DNA of 64,000 nt from Isoetes taiwanensis (lineage: Eukaryota; Streptophyta; Lycopodiopsida; Isoetales; Isoetaceae). Location of the stretch: the NCBI GenBank assembly GCA_021234155.1, contig JAJEKV010000035.1, forward strand, positions 9,398,241 through 9,462,240, in the 5' to 3' direction. Of this stretch, positions 11,871-23,800 are shown piece after piece. Position numbers and translations under genes: made by a program. Each line of letters starts with the position of its first letter. Positions within the stretch are counted from its first letter, which is position 1. Under the pieces are notes generated by a model. It saw only the letters and a program-made list of their open reading frames with translations, did no database searches and had not been told where the DNA came from.

Positions 11871-14800
11871 CCCTTCAAAGTCTACACCTTGCACATAAAA
11901 TTATTAGCACAATATGAGTTCAATGTCATTTGATACGAAGTTGGAAACTCAAATTGGGCGAAATACAAGAGTCATTAGAAAGTCATTAAGTCTTGGCATT
12001 TCTTTTTGCATTTATGCCTTCTAAAATTATGTGGCACAAAGTTGAGTCTCAATGCCCTGCTCAAATTTAGCTGCAAAATTCAATAAGGCCGATTGGAACT
12101 ACTTTATAAAACAAAGATTGTATGATCAACCATCATTGGTCGATCATGTTTATATTCCTTAATAGCAAAAACCATAGTCTCTTTTCGACAAAATCAGAAT
12201 TAGAGCTATTGCTAAAAGGGTTACATTGGTTAAAAATACAAAACATGCAAAACAGGTTAAAAGTTACAACCTTAATGTAAATAAACAAAATGAACTTTTG
12301 CAAAAACCAATACAAACATGTTACTTGCTTTCCCTAAAATAGCAAATCGGAAAACAAAACATGGAATACCTTACCTTTGGAGCGTGCAAAAACCATAAGA
12401 TGTCATGCACTTAATTGGCTTACTCTTGCATCAACAAATGCAAATTATAATAACAAATTGTAAGACCCTGAAATCATGAGAGAAAATCAGAAATGAAAAG
12501 AATACATGAAATGAAGTATACCTTCCTTCCCTTCTTTCCTTCGGTACTTTTTCATGGCCTTGTCGGCCTTCTTTGCATCTTCAAGGGGATACATTTAGAG
12601 TGGTAAAAAGCATCACATGCTCGAGGGACAAATGTGAACCTTGATTGGACGGCCCCGGTTTGCTCACCTACTTGCAAAGTTTGAATTCACCAGCTTAACA
12701 GCGTAAGATCAAGATCATTTGAAATGCATTGTCTTTGTAGTTCTATTAGAAATTCATAGTGATAGGTTGGATTCCAATGCTTGAATATGATGTAGCAATT
12801 TGTTAAAAAGCGGAATCCAAGCATACCCCAAAATAATGGATGCCATCACTTCCACGTATCATTTGGTCTCAAGTTGTAGTTAGAAGCCAAACACATCTTG
12901 TTATGGACATCCTAACCGGCCTTATCTTTGATTATAGGTACTTTGCAAACTCGAGGGGCAGCCACAAGTTGGCGTGCCTTTCTCTAATAAAGCGTGAGAC
13001 ATGAGACATCGCTCCGGGACATTTGGGCAAGAGGATTGCCTCCTATCTTGTCATGCACTCGCAACTACTCAGTTCACATGTCATATGCAAATTTATGGGT
13101 CCCCTTTTCAATCTCTTTCCTCTTACCATCAAACTTTTGAGCATCTTTAATGGGGAACATCTTGGTGTTGTTAGATTTGTGTTCACAATGTAGCCTTGCT
13201 TTTTCTTTGACAACCATTGCAATAATTTCATGCTGCATTAAAGTAGCGATCAAAGTATATGTGGTCCCTATTCACGCAAGCTTTCTGCAGTGATCTTTGC
13301 ATGAAAGCCCGGACCCTTTTTCTTGTTTGAGCTTGTCATATATTTCAAATTGCAAACAGCCAACCCTTTAATTTGAATCACAAAGATCCAAAGTGGATTC
13401 CAAACTTGATAATGGCCGGTTGTATCGTAAAGGATTCATGGCATTCGCGGTGGTATGATTTCTCTCATCCAGCGGTTACTTCTCTTCTGGTGTATACAAG
13501 TCAACAAACTTCTTATTCCATACCTTTTCAATATTTTTGAACCAATGAGGATCTTGTACTCTCTTTTAGTCTTATCTGGTGGGTGCAAGTTATTGTCTCT
13601 CAGTGAAAAGAACCTCTTGATTTGTTGAGCCTTATGAGACATACATCCCTTAAAATCACGTAATTATAGCCCTATCTCTCCTACTTAATAAGGCTGAAGC
13701 ACGCCATGGCTATTATGAGGCCAAAAACACGAACATGAATTGCTAACATCAATCAGAGCCGACCTCTAACTACGAAATTAAATGCTTGATCTTTCTCTCT
13801 CTTACCTCTGCGGCTTATATCTATTTGTCTGACATATTTGAGACATCATGGAATGAGATAAAAGCATGTGAAGAAGGAGAGGAAGGGGACATCTTCTTAG
13901 TTCTTCTGGTAGGACCCCTTTATTATATAAGAAGGTGGCTTTGTGCATGGCGTTTGAGGCAAGAACCACCAAGTGTTCATGATGAGGCTAATGGATTTAC
14001 CCGCTCAGGGCAATTCATCTTCATCTATGTTATCTCGCCCTTAGAGACCCTCTCTCTCTCAAGCTCACAGTCATCAATCTCATGAAGGTCTTCATCTTCA
14101 TCACTAGAAATACATGCTTCTTCTTGAGATCCTTACACTTGTTGATGTGGATGCTACATTGCTAGCCTCCCTATCACGAAGACTTTCTACTAGGTGGTGA
14201 TTAGAGCGAGCATCATCACAGAATCCTTCACGTGTGACCATGACCTCTTGTGCCCTCTTTTCTTCACTATAGGTTTCCTAACTTTCTTCTTGGGCTGCCT
14301 CTCTTCTGACATTTGGTTTCAATCCTTCAATATCATTTTCCTCATTATGATTCTCCTTCATCTACACATTCTCTACTTCGCCAGCGCTTATCATTCTCTA
14401 CCTCATCCATAGCATCTCTTAGAAGGATGCGGGCTGATGAAGCATATGGGAATTGTGGTAGCATGTACAGCACCGGTGTTTGTAATGGGAAAGGGAGTGT
14501 TTTAGGTGCAATAGAGAATGGCGTCGAGGAAAGTTCTAGCATCAACAGCATCGGGTTTAGTAGGAGTATGAAGAATTCTCACAAGGAGAAAACTTTCTCC
14601 TCAAAGATACAAAAAATTCAAATGACGTTAACATCAAGACTCTTCTCAAATTGACTAAAACTATTAGTGGAAGAAGCATGTTCTTACCTATATTGCCCAT
14701 GAAGGAACCTCAAGGTACATCATAGTTTGAATCTTCCGAATCGATCAGCCTTTTCTTCATCATCAAGAATGACCTTCCCTTTGTCCAAGGAATTTGTTTT

Positions 14801-15871
14801 TGTGATTTCTCCAGAACTTGTGCTTGCTTGTTTATCGTCAAGATTTTAGTGTTTTGGTTGTTTCCATTCTTCTTCTCGCGAACCAAAACCTCTTTGATTT
14901 GGCACCAATTAAGGGTCATTATATCTTCATCTACCTCTAAAAAGACCTCAAACAGCTTCTGTTTCCTTTTTGTAATCATAAGAACTAATCTTGCCAAAGA
15001 GCTTGATTTCATCAGCTGAAATCAGCCAAATTTTTCCTCCTCGCCCACTCTGTCCGATTTCAACAAATTTCGAACTGTGGATTTCTACCACTAAGTGGGC
15101 AAAAACTATCATCTTCTTTGTTTTTTATGCTGGGCGCTTCACTGGACAAATCCGGAGCTAAATAGTGAAGAATGCGATGGAGAAACAAAAGATCAAATGC
15201 GGTAGAATTCGTTTCTGCGATGAGTCGAAGAAGAGCGGAGAGCTATTTTAAGCGGATAAAGCGGCGCACTAAAGAGTTGATTATCAGCGGATTTGATTCA
15301 TCTTTGGCGTGTGAAGCTCGGGGCGTTGGATAAAAGTACATGCCCTCTTTTTCTTTCGCCTTCTCAATTAGCCGTCGCCGTTTCCACCCATTTTTTTTCG
15401 AAACTTTTTGGCTAGTTAATTTTATAAAGGGCCAGGCATGCCGTCGACCACTGTGGAAGTTCAAAAGGGCATTTTAGCACTTTTTAAATGATTGGCATTT
15501 GACATAGAAGTAAATCAATTGTTACGGAATTTTAGGATGTTATTTACCAAATCAAGTTGGGAACAGGGCTTGGAATGGGATTTAGTGAAAGGGGATATGA
15601 TACTGCACTTGGTTCATGAACACAGGATGGTCCAGTAACAACTCTAGGTATTAAATTTCACGTGGTTAGGCGGGACCGCGCCATCCCTTTACCAAACTAA
15701 TAGATCTTATGTCCAACGACAACTTGTGGCCAATTTAATGGATAATATTGACGGCCCGGCTCCATCTTTTGGGCCCCTCTCTTTTGTGATTTTCTTATCG
15801 GTCATCTAGATCAAATTGAGAATCCACCATTTCATATATTCCTTCACGCATCCCAGGATCTCTCAAGTACT
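11871..15871. other. Gene-free interval with scattered open stretches
   Basis: Short frames exist on both strands, such as a lysine-rich 100-codon minus-strand frame at 14710-15012 and 99-113-codon plus frames at 13786-14654. I recognise no domain in any, and they overlap each other. The 13.7-15.5 kb part is rich in TCTTC / GAAGA text. It may be remains of a transposon coding region, but nothing diagnostic is seen. Confidence 0.3.
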
Positions 15872-16620
15872 TTACTGCTTCCGCACTTGCAGTCCACTCT
15901 CTTTTCTCTTTTTGAGACTACATCGCCGAAGTAAGCGTAGAGGTGCTTTAATGTCTTGACACATTGGGATGTGTGAAGTTCCACGTGTTGAAAAGCTTTC
16001 CTGCAGATCTCCATTCAGGGCTCCTTGATGTGAGACACTTAGGTCTTTGTCGGTCCCTTGGCCTTGCTCATTGAAGTGGAAGAATAATTGGAGGCGGATG
16101 AATTTCTTGGTGTGATAGAATTTACCCTTCAAGCAATCTTCCACATATAATGTGAGATGTTTGGAATGCAAAGGCTGACAACGAGCCACATCCACCTTCT
16201 TATTACTTGTCAGCCCGAGGAACTCTTTTTATCCCCTCTGCCAAAGACGGATCTTTATCCTTCCCACAAGGGTATGGCTTGACACCTGACCCAATCCTGC
16301 GAGGTGTTTCCGATGCTTGTCTCAATCCTTCAATACTTGAAGAATGGAGTTCTCATAGTGATCACTAGCATCTCTGTAGTAAAATCTTTGCAAGGCAAAG
16401 ATGAATCAGAAAAGATTGGATGAATCCGAGATAAAGGAAAAAATGAATGAATTGAGAGCTTACACAGCGTCATGGTCTTTCTTTTCTGCGTTCCACCTAG
16501 AATGACTGTCCATTTCTGGCCCAGCTTCTTAGTTGGAGTGGTCATGTCGAGAATGCGGCTGTCTCTGCTCAGATTCCCTTCTAAGCCCAGGTCTCTTAGG
16601 ATCTTTGAGTTTTGGAACAT
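15872..16620 (-). other. Two unidentified minus-strand open stretches, possible exons
   Basis: Reading leftward, the first stretch starts at ATG 16620 (MFQNSKILRD...) and stays open for 96 codons. Its coding-like part ends near a GTGTAAGC that could be a splice donor (about 16465). The second lies at 15872-16195, preceded by an AG-ending border near 16200 (TAATAAG), and reads VDVARCQPLHSKHLTLYVED; AAGG followed by GTAAAT at about 16130 could be another donor. No family is recognised. They would be divergent to the transporter gene that begins at 17238. They may equally be chance frames. Confidence 0.2.
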
Positions 16621-17080
16621 GTAAAAGGTACGGTGTGTTCTTAAATTTAGAGTGGGACCACAATTATTCCAAAGGCAAAAGCGGTGGGTGCCAACTAGCA
16701 GCCAAACACACTAGTGAGGGAATTGATCATTTCTGAGGGACTAGAATTGTGTTGGATTTTATTGGGTCTTAGCAATCAATGCCATTGTAAGAAGTTTGCA
16801 GCAGCTACGCATGCTTACATGCACAACCTACAAGATGGCGACTAGCAGCGAGTTGAAGTGACAATCCATTGTGCCAGGAGCACAAGTTACATTGAAGCTT
16901 GTTGCAGGATTCATAGTTCCGCTGCTGATCATGTGCACTTCTTCTGTTTGCAATGTACTGTACCACATAATTGGTGTGGTGCATTTCCATTTTAAGTGGT
17001 CGGCCGTGTGTGGTGACCCCATCTCTCGTTTAGGGTGACGGCCATGGTGGCTACGAAAGGAATATTCGGGAGCATATCCT

Positions 17081-17092
17081 TGCATATATAGA
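17081..17092 (+). promoter_or_regulatory. TATA-like box upstream of the MFS_5 gene
   Basis: TGCATATATAGA lies about 150 bases before the ATG at 17238. That spacing would fit a start of transcription near 17115 and a 5' leader of about 120 bases. It is only a motif in AT-rich DNA; no other promoter element was identified. Confidence 0.3.
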
Positions 17093-17237
17093 TTACAAAC
17101 AAATGCGAAAATTATAAGGGCACCACAAACCATCAACTATTGGGAAATCCAATCCAAGTTGTGCGTTACTCGACATTTGCAGGACCCGTTATCAGTCCCC
17201 ACTCCACCCGTTATCAGCCAGTACTTCGGGAGCTTCT

Positions 17238-20200
17238 ATGGAGGAGGATCCGCTATGGCTCGGTCCCGGGTGGCTCTATCCCCTCTTGCTTCTAGTGGTG
17301 TCTGCATTGCTCTGTTATGTTCGATTATGCGGAACACAGAAGGGCCTTTCCTCGGCATTTCCTTCCTTGTTCATTACCTTCCAGAACAAGTTCTTGAACG
17401 TGATCTACTTGTTTTCAGGTGCAAAATTCATTGTTTTTGGATTTTAAGCTCGTTGATCTTTTAAGATTAGGAATTTAAATAAGCCGATACTCGGTTTTGA
17501 TATGAGACTTGCAGCGCACACCCATTGTGAAAATGAAAAAATCCCATGTTCTAACGAGTTTTATGACCAAACTCCGTGCAATTAAATTATCTTGCTTTTG
17601 ATAAGTGATCAGCATTTAAATTATCTGTACAGTGTCGTGGCAAATGCCCATGGATGCAACAATAGTAAGTTACTGCCATTCAAGTTTAGCTAATATCGTA
17701 CAAATCTCGTCAAGCAGGACTCATCAAGATCGTAACTCGTGGTGATAGATAATTCTACTAACTATCGGGTGTTTATTAGTTAAAAAGATTGCATTATGCC
17801 TTTGCAAATCAGACGTCTAGGTTTGAGAATCGTGATTGATGTGAGAAAATATAGGAGGAAGGGTTTTGGGTGTTTTCTAAAGGTTTCTTTTCATTAATGT
17901 GCAGCAATTGATGGATTACAAACTGTTTATCTGGAAGCACTTCAAGAACATTACAGATTAAGGACGGACACAGCTTTGATGTTGGTCATTGGCTACACAA
18001 GTGCCTTAGTCTTTGGAACGTTGCTTGGGATATCAGCAGACTACATGTACGTAACTCATGTAATATTGAGGGTCCTTTACAATTTTTTTAACATGAATCT
18101 GTATGTCCCACAAATAAGAAACTAAGCATTGTTTTTAAGTTGCTTTTTCTAGATCTGAATTATGATATCTGGGGTCTTTGGTCATACACTATTTCAATAA
18201 AATTTATCAGGTTCCTCGTAACAGCATATTGAAAACCGAAGAGGATTTAATATCGTATTTATCGGTGTACTGTGCACCAATTAGAGTTCCATAGCTATTT
18301 TTGCAATGTACTATTTCTCATATTTTGTGGATGCTCCATTTTTGTCAAGTTCTGTTGGCGAAATTTACATGGGATTGAAACAAAAGTCATTGGATTGCAT
18401 GTTTCCTGTTTCACACGTTTTTCATTAGAATCTAGCTAGGGATTATGGTCAGAAAGAAGTCATGGTTTTAAATGCTTGATGGAACTTGATTGCAGAGGTC
18501 GAAGGAAAGTTGGCATAATATGTGGATTTCTCTATTTGTCTAGTGCTATATGCAAGCAGTCTAGCCATCTACAAATTCATAGGCTTGCACATGCTTTTCA
18601 GGGACTAGCAGCATCGCTTACTCCATGCATAACTGAATCTTGGATGTTAACTGAACACGAGAAGGTAATCCGGCTTTATGTTCAGCTCCCCAAGTAGGCC
18701 ACTTTAAAGAAAAAAAGATAGGGATTTTGAAACTAAAAGATGGGCCAGGGTGCAGCAGTGATCATGTAAGTTGATGAGTTGATAGCTGGAGCCCTGCAAA
18801 CTATCAAGCTGGGAAAGCATGCCAACATTAGATGGCAGTCGTAATAGGACTTCCTTTAATTTTTCACTGATTAGGTTGCTAATTATCTTCAGAACACTCC
18901 TTACACTAGGTGTTTGATCAGTTGATAAATAAATAGGGTTTAGGTTAAGAAGAACATCTGCAAAAGTGTACCATCATCCATCATTGATAGGCGAAAATGC
19001 TGTATGTCCAATTTTTTTCGATGACTCATTCAACTTACCAGACTCTATAAAGCCAAAGAGCTGACAGAGTATTTAATCTTCCCCTCTCAAAGACTGATTC
19101 AGGATTGAGATAATTTTTTTGTCATTTGACCAACCATCACCGCTATTCTCATGTGCTCAGATATTTTATGTTTGGTGTTGGTGAAAATTGGAACTGCACT
19201 TAATCCATCTGCCTTGCTGCAGCTTGCTTTCCGGCAAGATTGGGTGAGTGATACTTTCTGGTTGATGAGTTTTGGAGGTGCAGTTACTTCTATCGGAACT
19301 GGGACATTTGCTGGCCTATTAGTTGAACGATGGCGTTTCAGCTTGGCAGCTCCTTCAATGGCATCTTCATTATTGGCAGGGTTGGTGATGATTGTCATGG
19401 CAAGTACATGGACAGAAAATGTAGGCATATTACATGCAAAACGCAGAAAGATATTATATCATGCCTTTCATTCTCTTCAAGGTTAGTTAATATGCTCAAG
19501 CAATGCAAAAGATGTGTTTTTAAACTAATGCTTCTGTTATCCTAATTGTTGTTGTCAAGATATTATATCATGCCATTCACTCTTTTCAAGATCAATCAAT
19601 AGGATGGAAAGATGTGTTTTTTAAACTAAAATTTCTGTTCTAATTGCTGTTGTCAAATTAAAATTTTGTTCATATTTCTCCCGCTTATGATGCAGATAAA
19701 AGAATTATCCTGATAGGTTGTATGCAAATATGCTTTGATGTCGCATTGTCAACTCTCTGGTTTCTCTGGACTCCAACTATTGTGGTAGACTTGAGTTTAT
19801 TGTGTCTTTTGATAGAAATAGTGTTGACGCAAGTTGGGTGTAAGTGGATGTGTTTTTCCTTTGGCAGGCAGATGGTCGGAGGTTTCACACTGGCAGGGTC
19901 TATACATGGTTCATGGCATCATGGATGATAGGAAGCCTACTCTCATCATTGTTATTGTGCGGTCCCTATTCAACTCGCCCTGAAAAGTTTCTGACATCTG
20001 TATTTCTGGTTGCTAGTATTTGCCTTGCTATTCCTGCGTACGACTATCAGGTGTATAGTGATTATAACACTTTTTTATGATTTTCTATGGACGCTTTTTT
20101 ATTAGATGTGCCAAAATTAACAAATTTCTTTGCTCTCAATAGTTCCTGCTGTCTTCATACTTTGAAAAACTTGAATATATTCATATTATGCCTTCTACCA

Positions 20201-20838
20201 GGAAAAGAATTGACATTATGCTAATCTTAGTGCCTGAGGACCTTTCCAGGTAGAACATTCTTTAGAGGATTGAAGTTTTTGTTTTCCTGTACTGGACTGC
20301 AGGAGATTGGTGTTCTGGTAGGAGCATTTTGTGTTTTCTACATGTGTGCTGGTATTTTGGCACCCTCGCTTTCTCTGGTACGAAGCATGTAAGTTGTTCT
20401 ATATGTCTTAGAACACGTTGAAAGCATTTGGCCACTTGGTTTCTAACTTTCTATGGCATGTCATAGTTATATCCCGAATGATCGTCGATGTGGAGTAATG
20501 GCCATTTATCGAGTGCCTGTCAGCATTATTCTTATTCTCTTCCTTACTGAGGTGCCTTTTGTTTTTAGCAATCTATAATTCTACTGGTTTGTACACTTCT
20601 ATTGACGATGGCTTTATTCAGGGAGCAAAATACCACTTTCTGGACAACAATGTTATTTTTGGCCTGTGCACAACTTGTCTATTATCAGCAGCATTGTCAG
20701 CTTATTTTCTGAGCATATCACCAGCACCGGGTATCTATATTTATATCCTACATCTGCGAGTTCATTTCTAATTCTTCATGCTTTCAACCTGCAGAGAGAG
20801 CAACTGGAGAAGTTGTTAAACAGCATGCGATCCAGTAA
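17238..20838 (+). CDS. MFSD5-like molybdate-anion transporter (MFS_5), 10 exons, complete
   Basis: This is a polytopic membrane protein of the MFS_5 family, whose characterised member MOT2 of Chlamydomonas takes up molybdate; the substrate here is inferred. Exons, all with GT-AG introns: 17238-17418, 17905-18046, 18496-18664, 19223-19481, 19696-19784, 19868-20050, 20303-20388, 20467-20551, 20622-20730, 20795-20838. They sum to 1347 bases, so 448 residues plus TAA, close to family length. Residues 12-30 form a first membrane segment. FQNKFLNVIYLFSA spans the exon 1/2 junction. The MFS motif A, GISADYIGRRK (residues 102-112, Asp106), is split by intron 2. TESWMLTEHEK (153-164) and SDTFWL (173-178) are family landmarks, as are LWFLWTPTIVADG near 281 and YDYQEIGVLV near 341. 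The C-terminus is short and hydrophilic. Introns are 486, 449, 558, 214, 83, 252, 78, 70 and 64 bases. The start is the first ATG of its frame. No stop or frameshift was found, so it is probably functional. Confidence 0.95.
19450..19660 (+). repeat. 109-bp tandem duplication over exon 4 / intron 4 border
   Basis: Copy 1 (19450-19558) starts with the last 32 coding bases of exon 4 (GATATTATATCATGCC...CTTCAAG) and runs through the splice donor into the intron. Copy 2 (19559 to about 19660) repeats it with substitutions: GATATTATATCATGCCATTCACTCTTTTCAAG, then GATGTGTTTTTTAAACTAAAATTTCTGTTC. In copy 2 the donor GGTTAGT has become GATCAAT, so the GT is gone. The first copy therefore gives the only usable exon end, which agrees with the reading frame entering exon 5 as DKRIILIGC. 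Confidence 0.85.
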
Positions 20839-23800
20839 AACCTATACATGAGATGGAGTATTTTTTGGAAAAATTTAGTGAATAGAATGGGAATATCAAG
20901 ATCCCACATAATGAGTTTTCAAATTTAATATCACAATCGAAATCACTAAATATAGCCTCCAAGGGAAATTTTTCCTTGCACACACCTCTCTACTTCGAAG
21001 TAAAACAGAATGATTTATGTTCCATGCCTCTGCATGGTTAAGGATACGACCTTTCTGGATTCTCGTCTCCTGCTGAAAATGAGGTTGAAGGCCATTTGTC
21101 TCAAAGAACTTCAAATCAAACGTGAGAATGAAATGAGTAATATAAGTACCAACAGTCTAACAGTCTTACCTACGAAGCAAAACCAAACAAAGCTTGCGTT
21201 TGAGTAATTGAATTTCATATAAAATGTAAGGCTTCACACCTTTGTAGCCCTTGTACAAAGCCTAGTGATCAGTGATAAAATTTGTATATTATAGACTATA
21301 ATAGTCCTACCAAATCACGCATAAATGCAAAAATCTCTATTGCCATGTTATCTAAGTGTAAATAATGTTGAAGCCACATATGAATTGTAATGTATCTTAC
21401 CTTGACCATTTTTGTACTATGAAATCTGTGAAATGTATAAATAAATGGAGAACTATATGGGTGTAATGTGGAGAAAATGTAAGAAATATGCAAATATTGT
21501 GGAGGAAGTATGAGGAGGAATATTTATATTGTGTGGAAGTGGAACATATGGAAGTCCTTATAGAAATATTTTCAGTGGTTGACATTTTGATGATGTGTTG
21601 TGGGTCTGGAGGGGCATGGTAGTTGCAAAGGAGTTTGGATGACCTAGATTTAAATGGAGTTTTCTATAAGATAGCCAAAATTCATGTAGAAAGAAGGCTC
21701 AATTTTGGAAGATGACATCTGGGCAAAGTTTGAAGTTGTGAGTATGCTCCTTGATAAATTGAATATTATTATGTTGAAGTATGATATTTTGAATATTATT
21801 GTTTTTTTTTATCATTGGATCCAAGCATAACTCCATGAATGTGCTAAATGAAGGGCTGTGGAATATCCACATCAGACCCACATATGTTCGCACCCATCTT
21901 GACTATTATCATTATATACATACATGGTATACTTCAATCTACTCTGAGAAGGGAAAAATGCACAAAGACCATTGCATTCCTAAAGAGATAAGAGAACAAA
22001 GGAGGAAGCGAAGAGCAGGATAGGAAAATTTAGAGATTGAAGAGATGGCATTTTACTTTGGGCGTCCACATAGCATCTGAGCACTACAATTCCCGTGAAA
22101 CTACATTCATGAACAACGAAAATCAACAAAGTAAGAGGCTCCCCAAATTTTGCGAAACTTCAGCCATGAGTTCCCAAATCGGCGAAGAAGAGCGCAACCT
22201 GGGACTTGCTTATCTTCTACACTCATGTGTCTATCCACAGCCTTCCTTTAGCAACAATCCTTGAAACCCGGATCAAGCGAGGAGTTGTGATCTTCGCCGA
22301 ACCTCTACTGACACTCTCGAACCTCCCAACCACCTAAACTTCAAAGCCACGGATTCATAAACTAGATACGCCAAGAAGCCTCAGAAGAAATACAGATTCA
22401 TGAGCCAGATTCACATAAAAGCATAAAGAAGAAGGCTGTATAGGTAGGAGATAAGCAAAGCGAAAGGATGTTTGCATGACCGCCTACATCACTTGACCCG
22501 GTTTCTAAATGCTCTCTTCGCATCCGACCTCCTCTTTCTTCCTCTGCTCCTCTGCATCCACGCCATGCTAGGAAGGTGGCATGCGACTTAGCAGGCTGTC
22601 AACATTAGCAATTTTATTTACAAAGACCCTAACCCACTATCTTCATGGAAACCATTAACAAAATCATAGTAATATAAAACCCTAACCCCTATTTTTCGCC
22701 AAACCATTAACAAAATCATACTAACAGATAATTTGCCAACCTTATCATGTGTTATCTCAATTTCTCTAATCTCAAATGAAGTTTATGAATTGGTGCAAGA
22801 TAATTATGATGCTATGATTATGTTGATGTAATGCTAGAGTGAAGCCTAGCCTATCTCCTATACCTTGGGATTTGCTTTGGTTCTTGTAGTTAGCTTTTGT
22901 TCTTGAGTTTGCCTTGAGTGTGTTGACAAAGCTAACATGGAGATCATGCAAAATTACACAATTTTTTGTAGGTAATAAATCTTGTTAAGCCCATACACTT
23001 TTGCCTTTAAAGAGCGAGTATGCCCAATAGAATAATTTTTTGAGACAATAATTGCCATGTCCCTTGATTTCTAGGACAATTTATATCTGTAGGGATTTTT
23101 TGCCTTCTTCTAGGCAATATAAGCCAATTAGAGTGTATTTACTCCAAATTTGAGCACAAATAGACAATATCATACTTTTCAAACCTTTCTACATATTCAA
23201 ACTTCCTCAATTGCCCAGAAAAGCCCGAGATGCATAATCTGCTCCATGGCTATTTTGGTCTAGGAGCAAATGTTTTATACAGGTGGCAACTTGCGTGCCA
23301 ACAAAATTGCACATTTCAAATGGTCGAAAAGTCCACAACTCATGTGTATAAAATGTCAACATACCCTAGGCCAATGTAGCCAACATGGTAACACCTTTGA
23401 TTTTATAAAAAAGGCTACACCGAAGCAAGACATACAAAAGTCATTCCAATGAGCTAAATGCAAGCCTTTGCAAAACAAGCATTTAAAAGAGACATTGAAG
23501 CCAGTATTAGATCCAATCAGCTTCCTACCGTTCTAAGCCATGAAGGAACAACCCTTAAGACAACTAATCAATATAAATCGCCTCAAAAGCAAATAAGTAG
23601 TGGTTTCGTGATACCAACTAGATTTTCTTAAAAAACCTTTAGCTGAAAGATGCCCATCACTAAGTTGAGTTCAATAAGGCATTTAACTAGGCATATGTAC
23701 TTAGGTTTAAACTTAGTTTCTTATCATAGGTCCACTAAGCCTTAAATCAAAATATCTTCATGCCCCCCAAGTGCACTTTGCAAGCAAACATGTAATGGAA

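Noticed and set aside
20552-20621. Alternative reading in which intron 8 is retained (open frame from 20559)
   Set aside because: The family alignment continues directly from FLTE to GAKYHF across a GT-AG intron, and retention would not keep the exon 8 frame.
22620-22710. CCCTAACCC motifs, possibly interstitial telomere sequence
   Set aside because: Only two isolated occurrences, not in tandem, and not the usual plant TTTAGGG unit.
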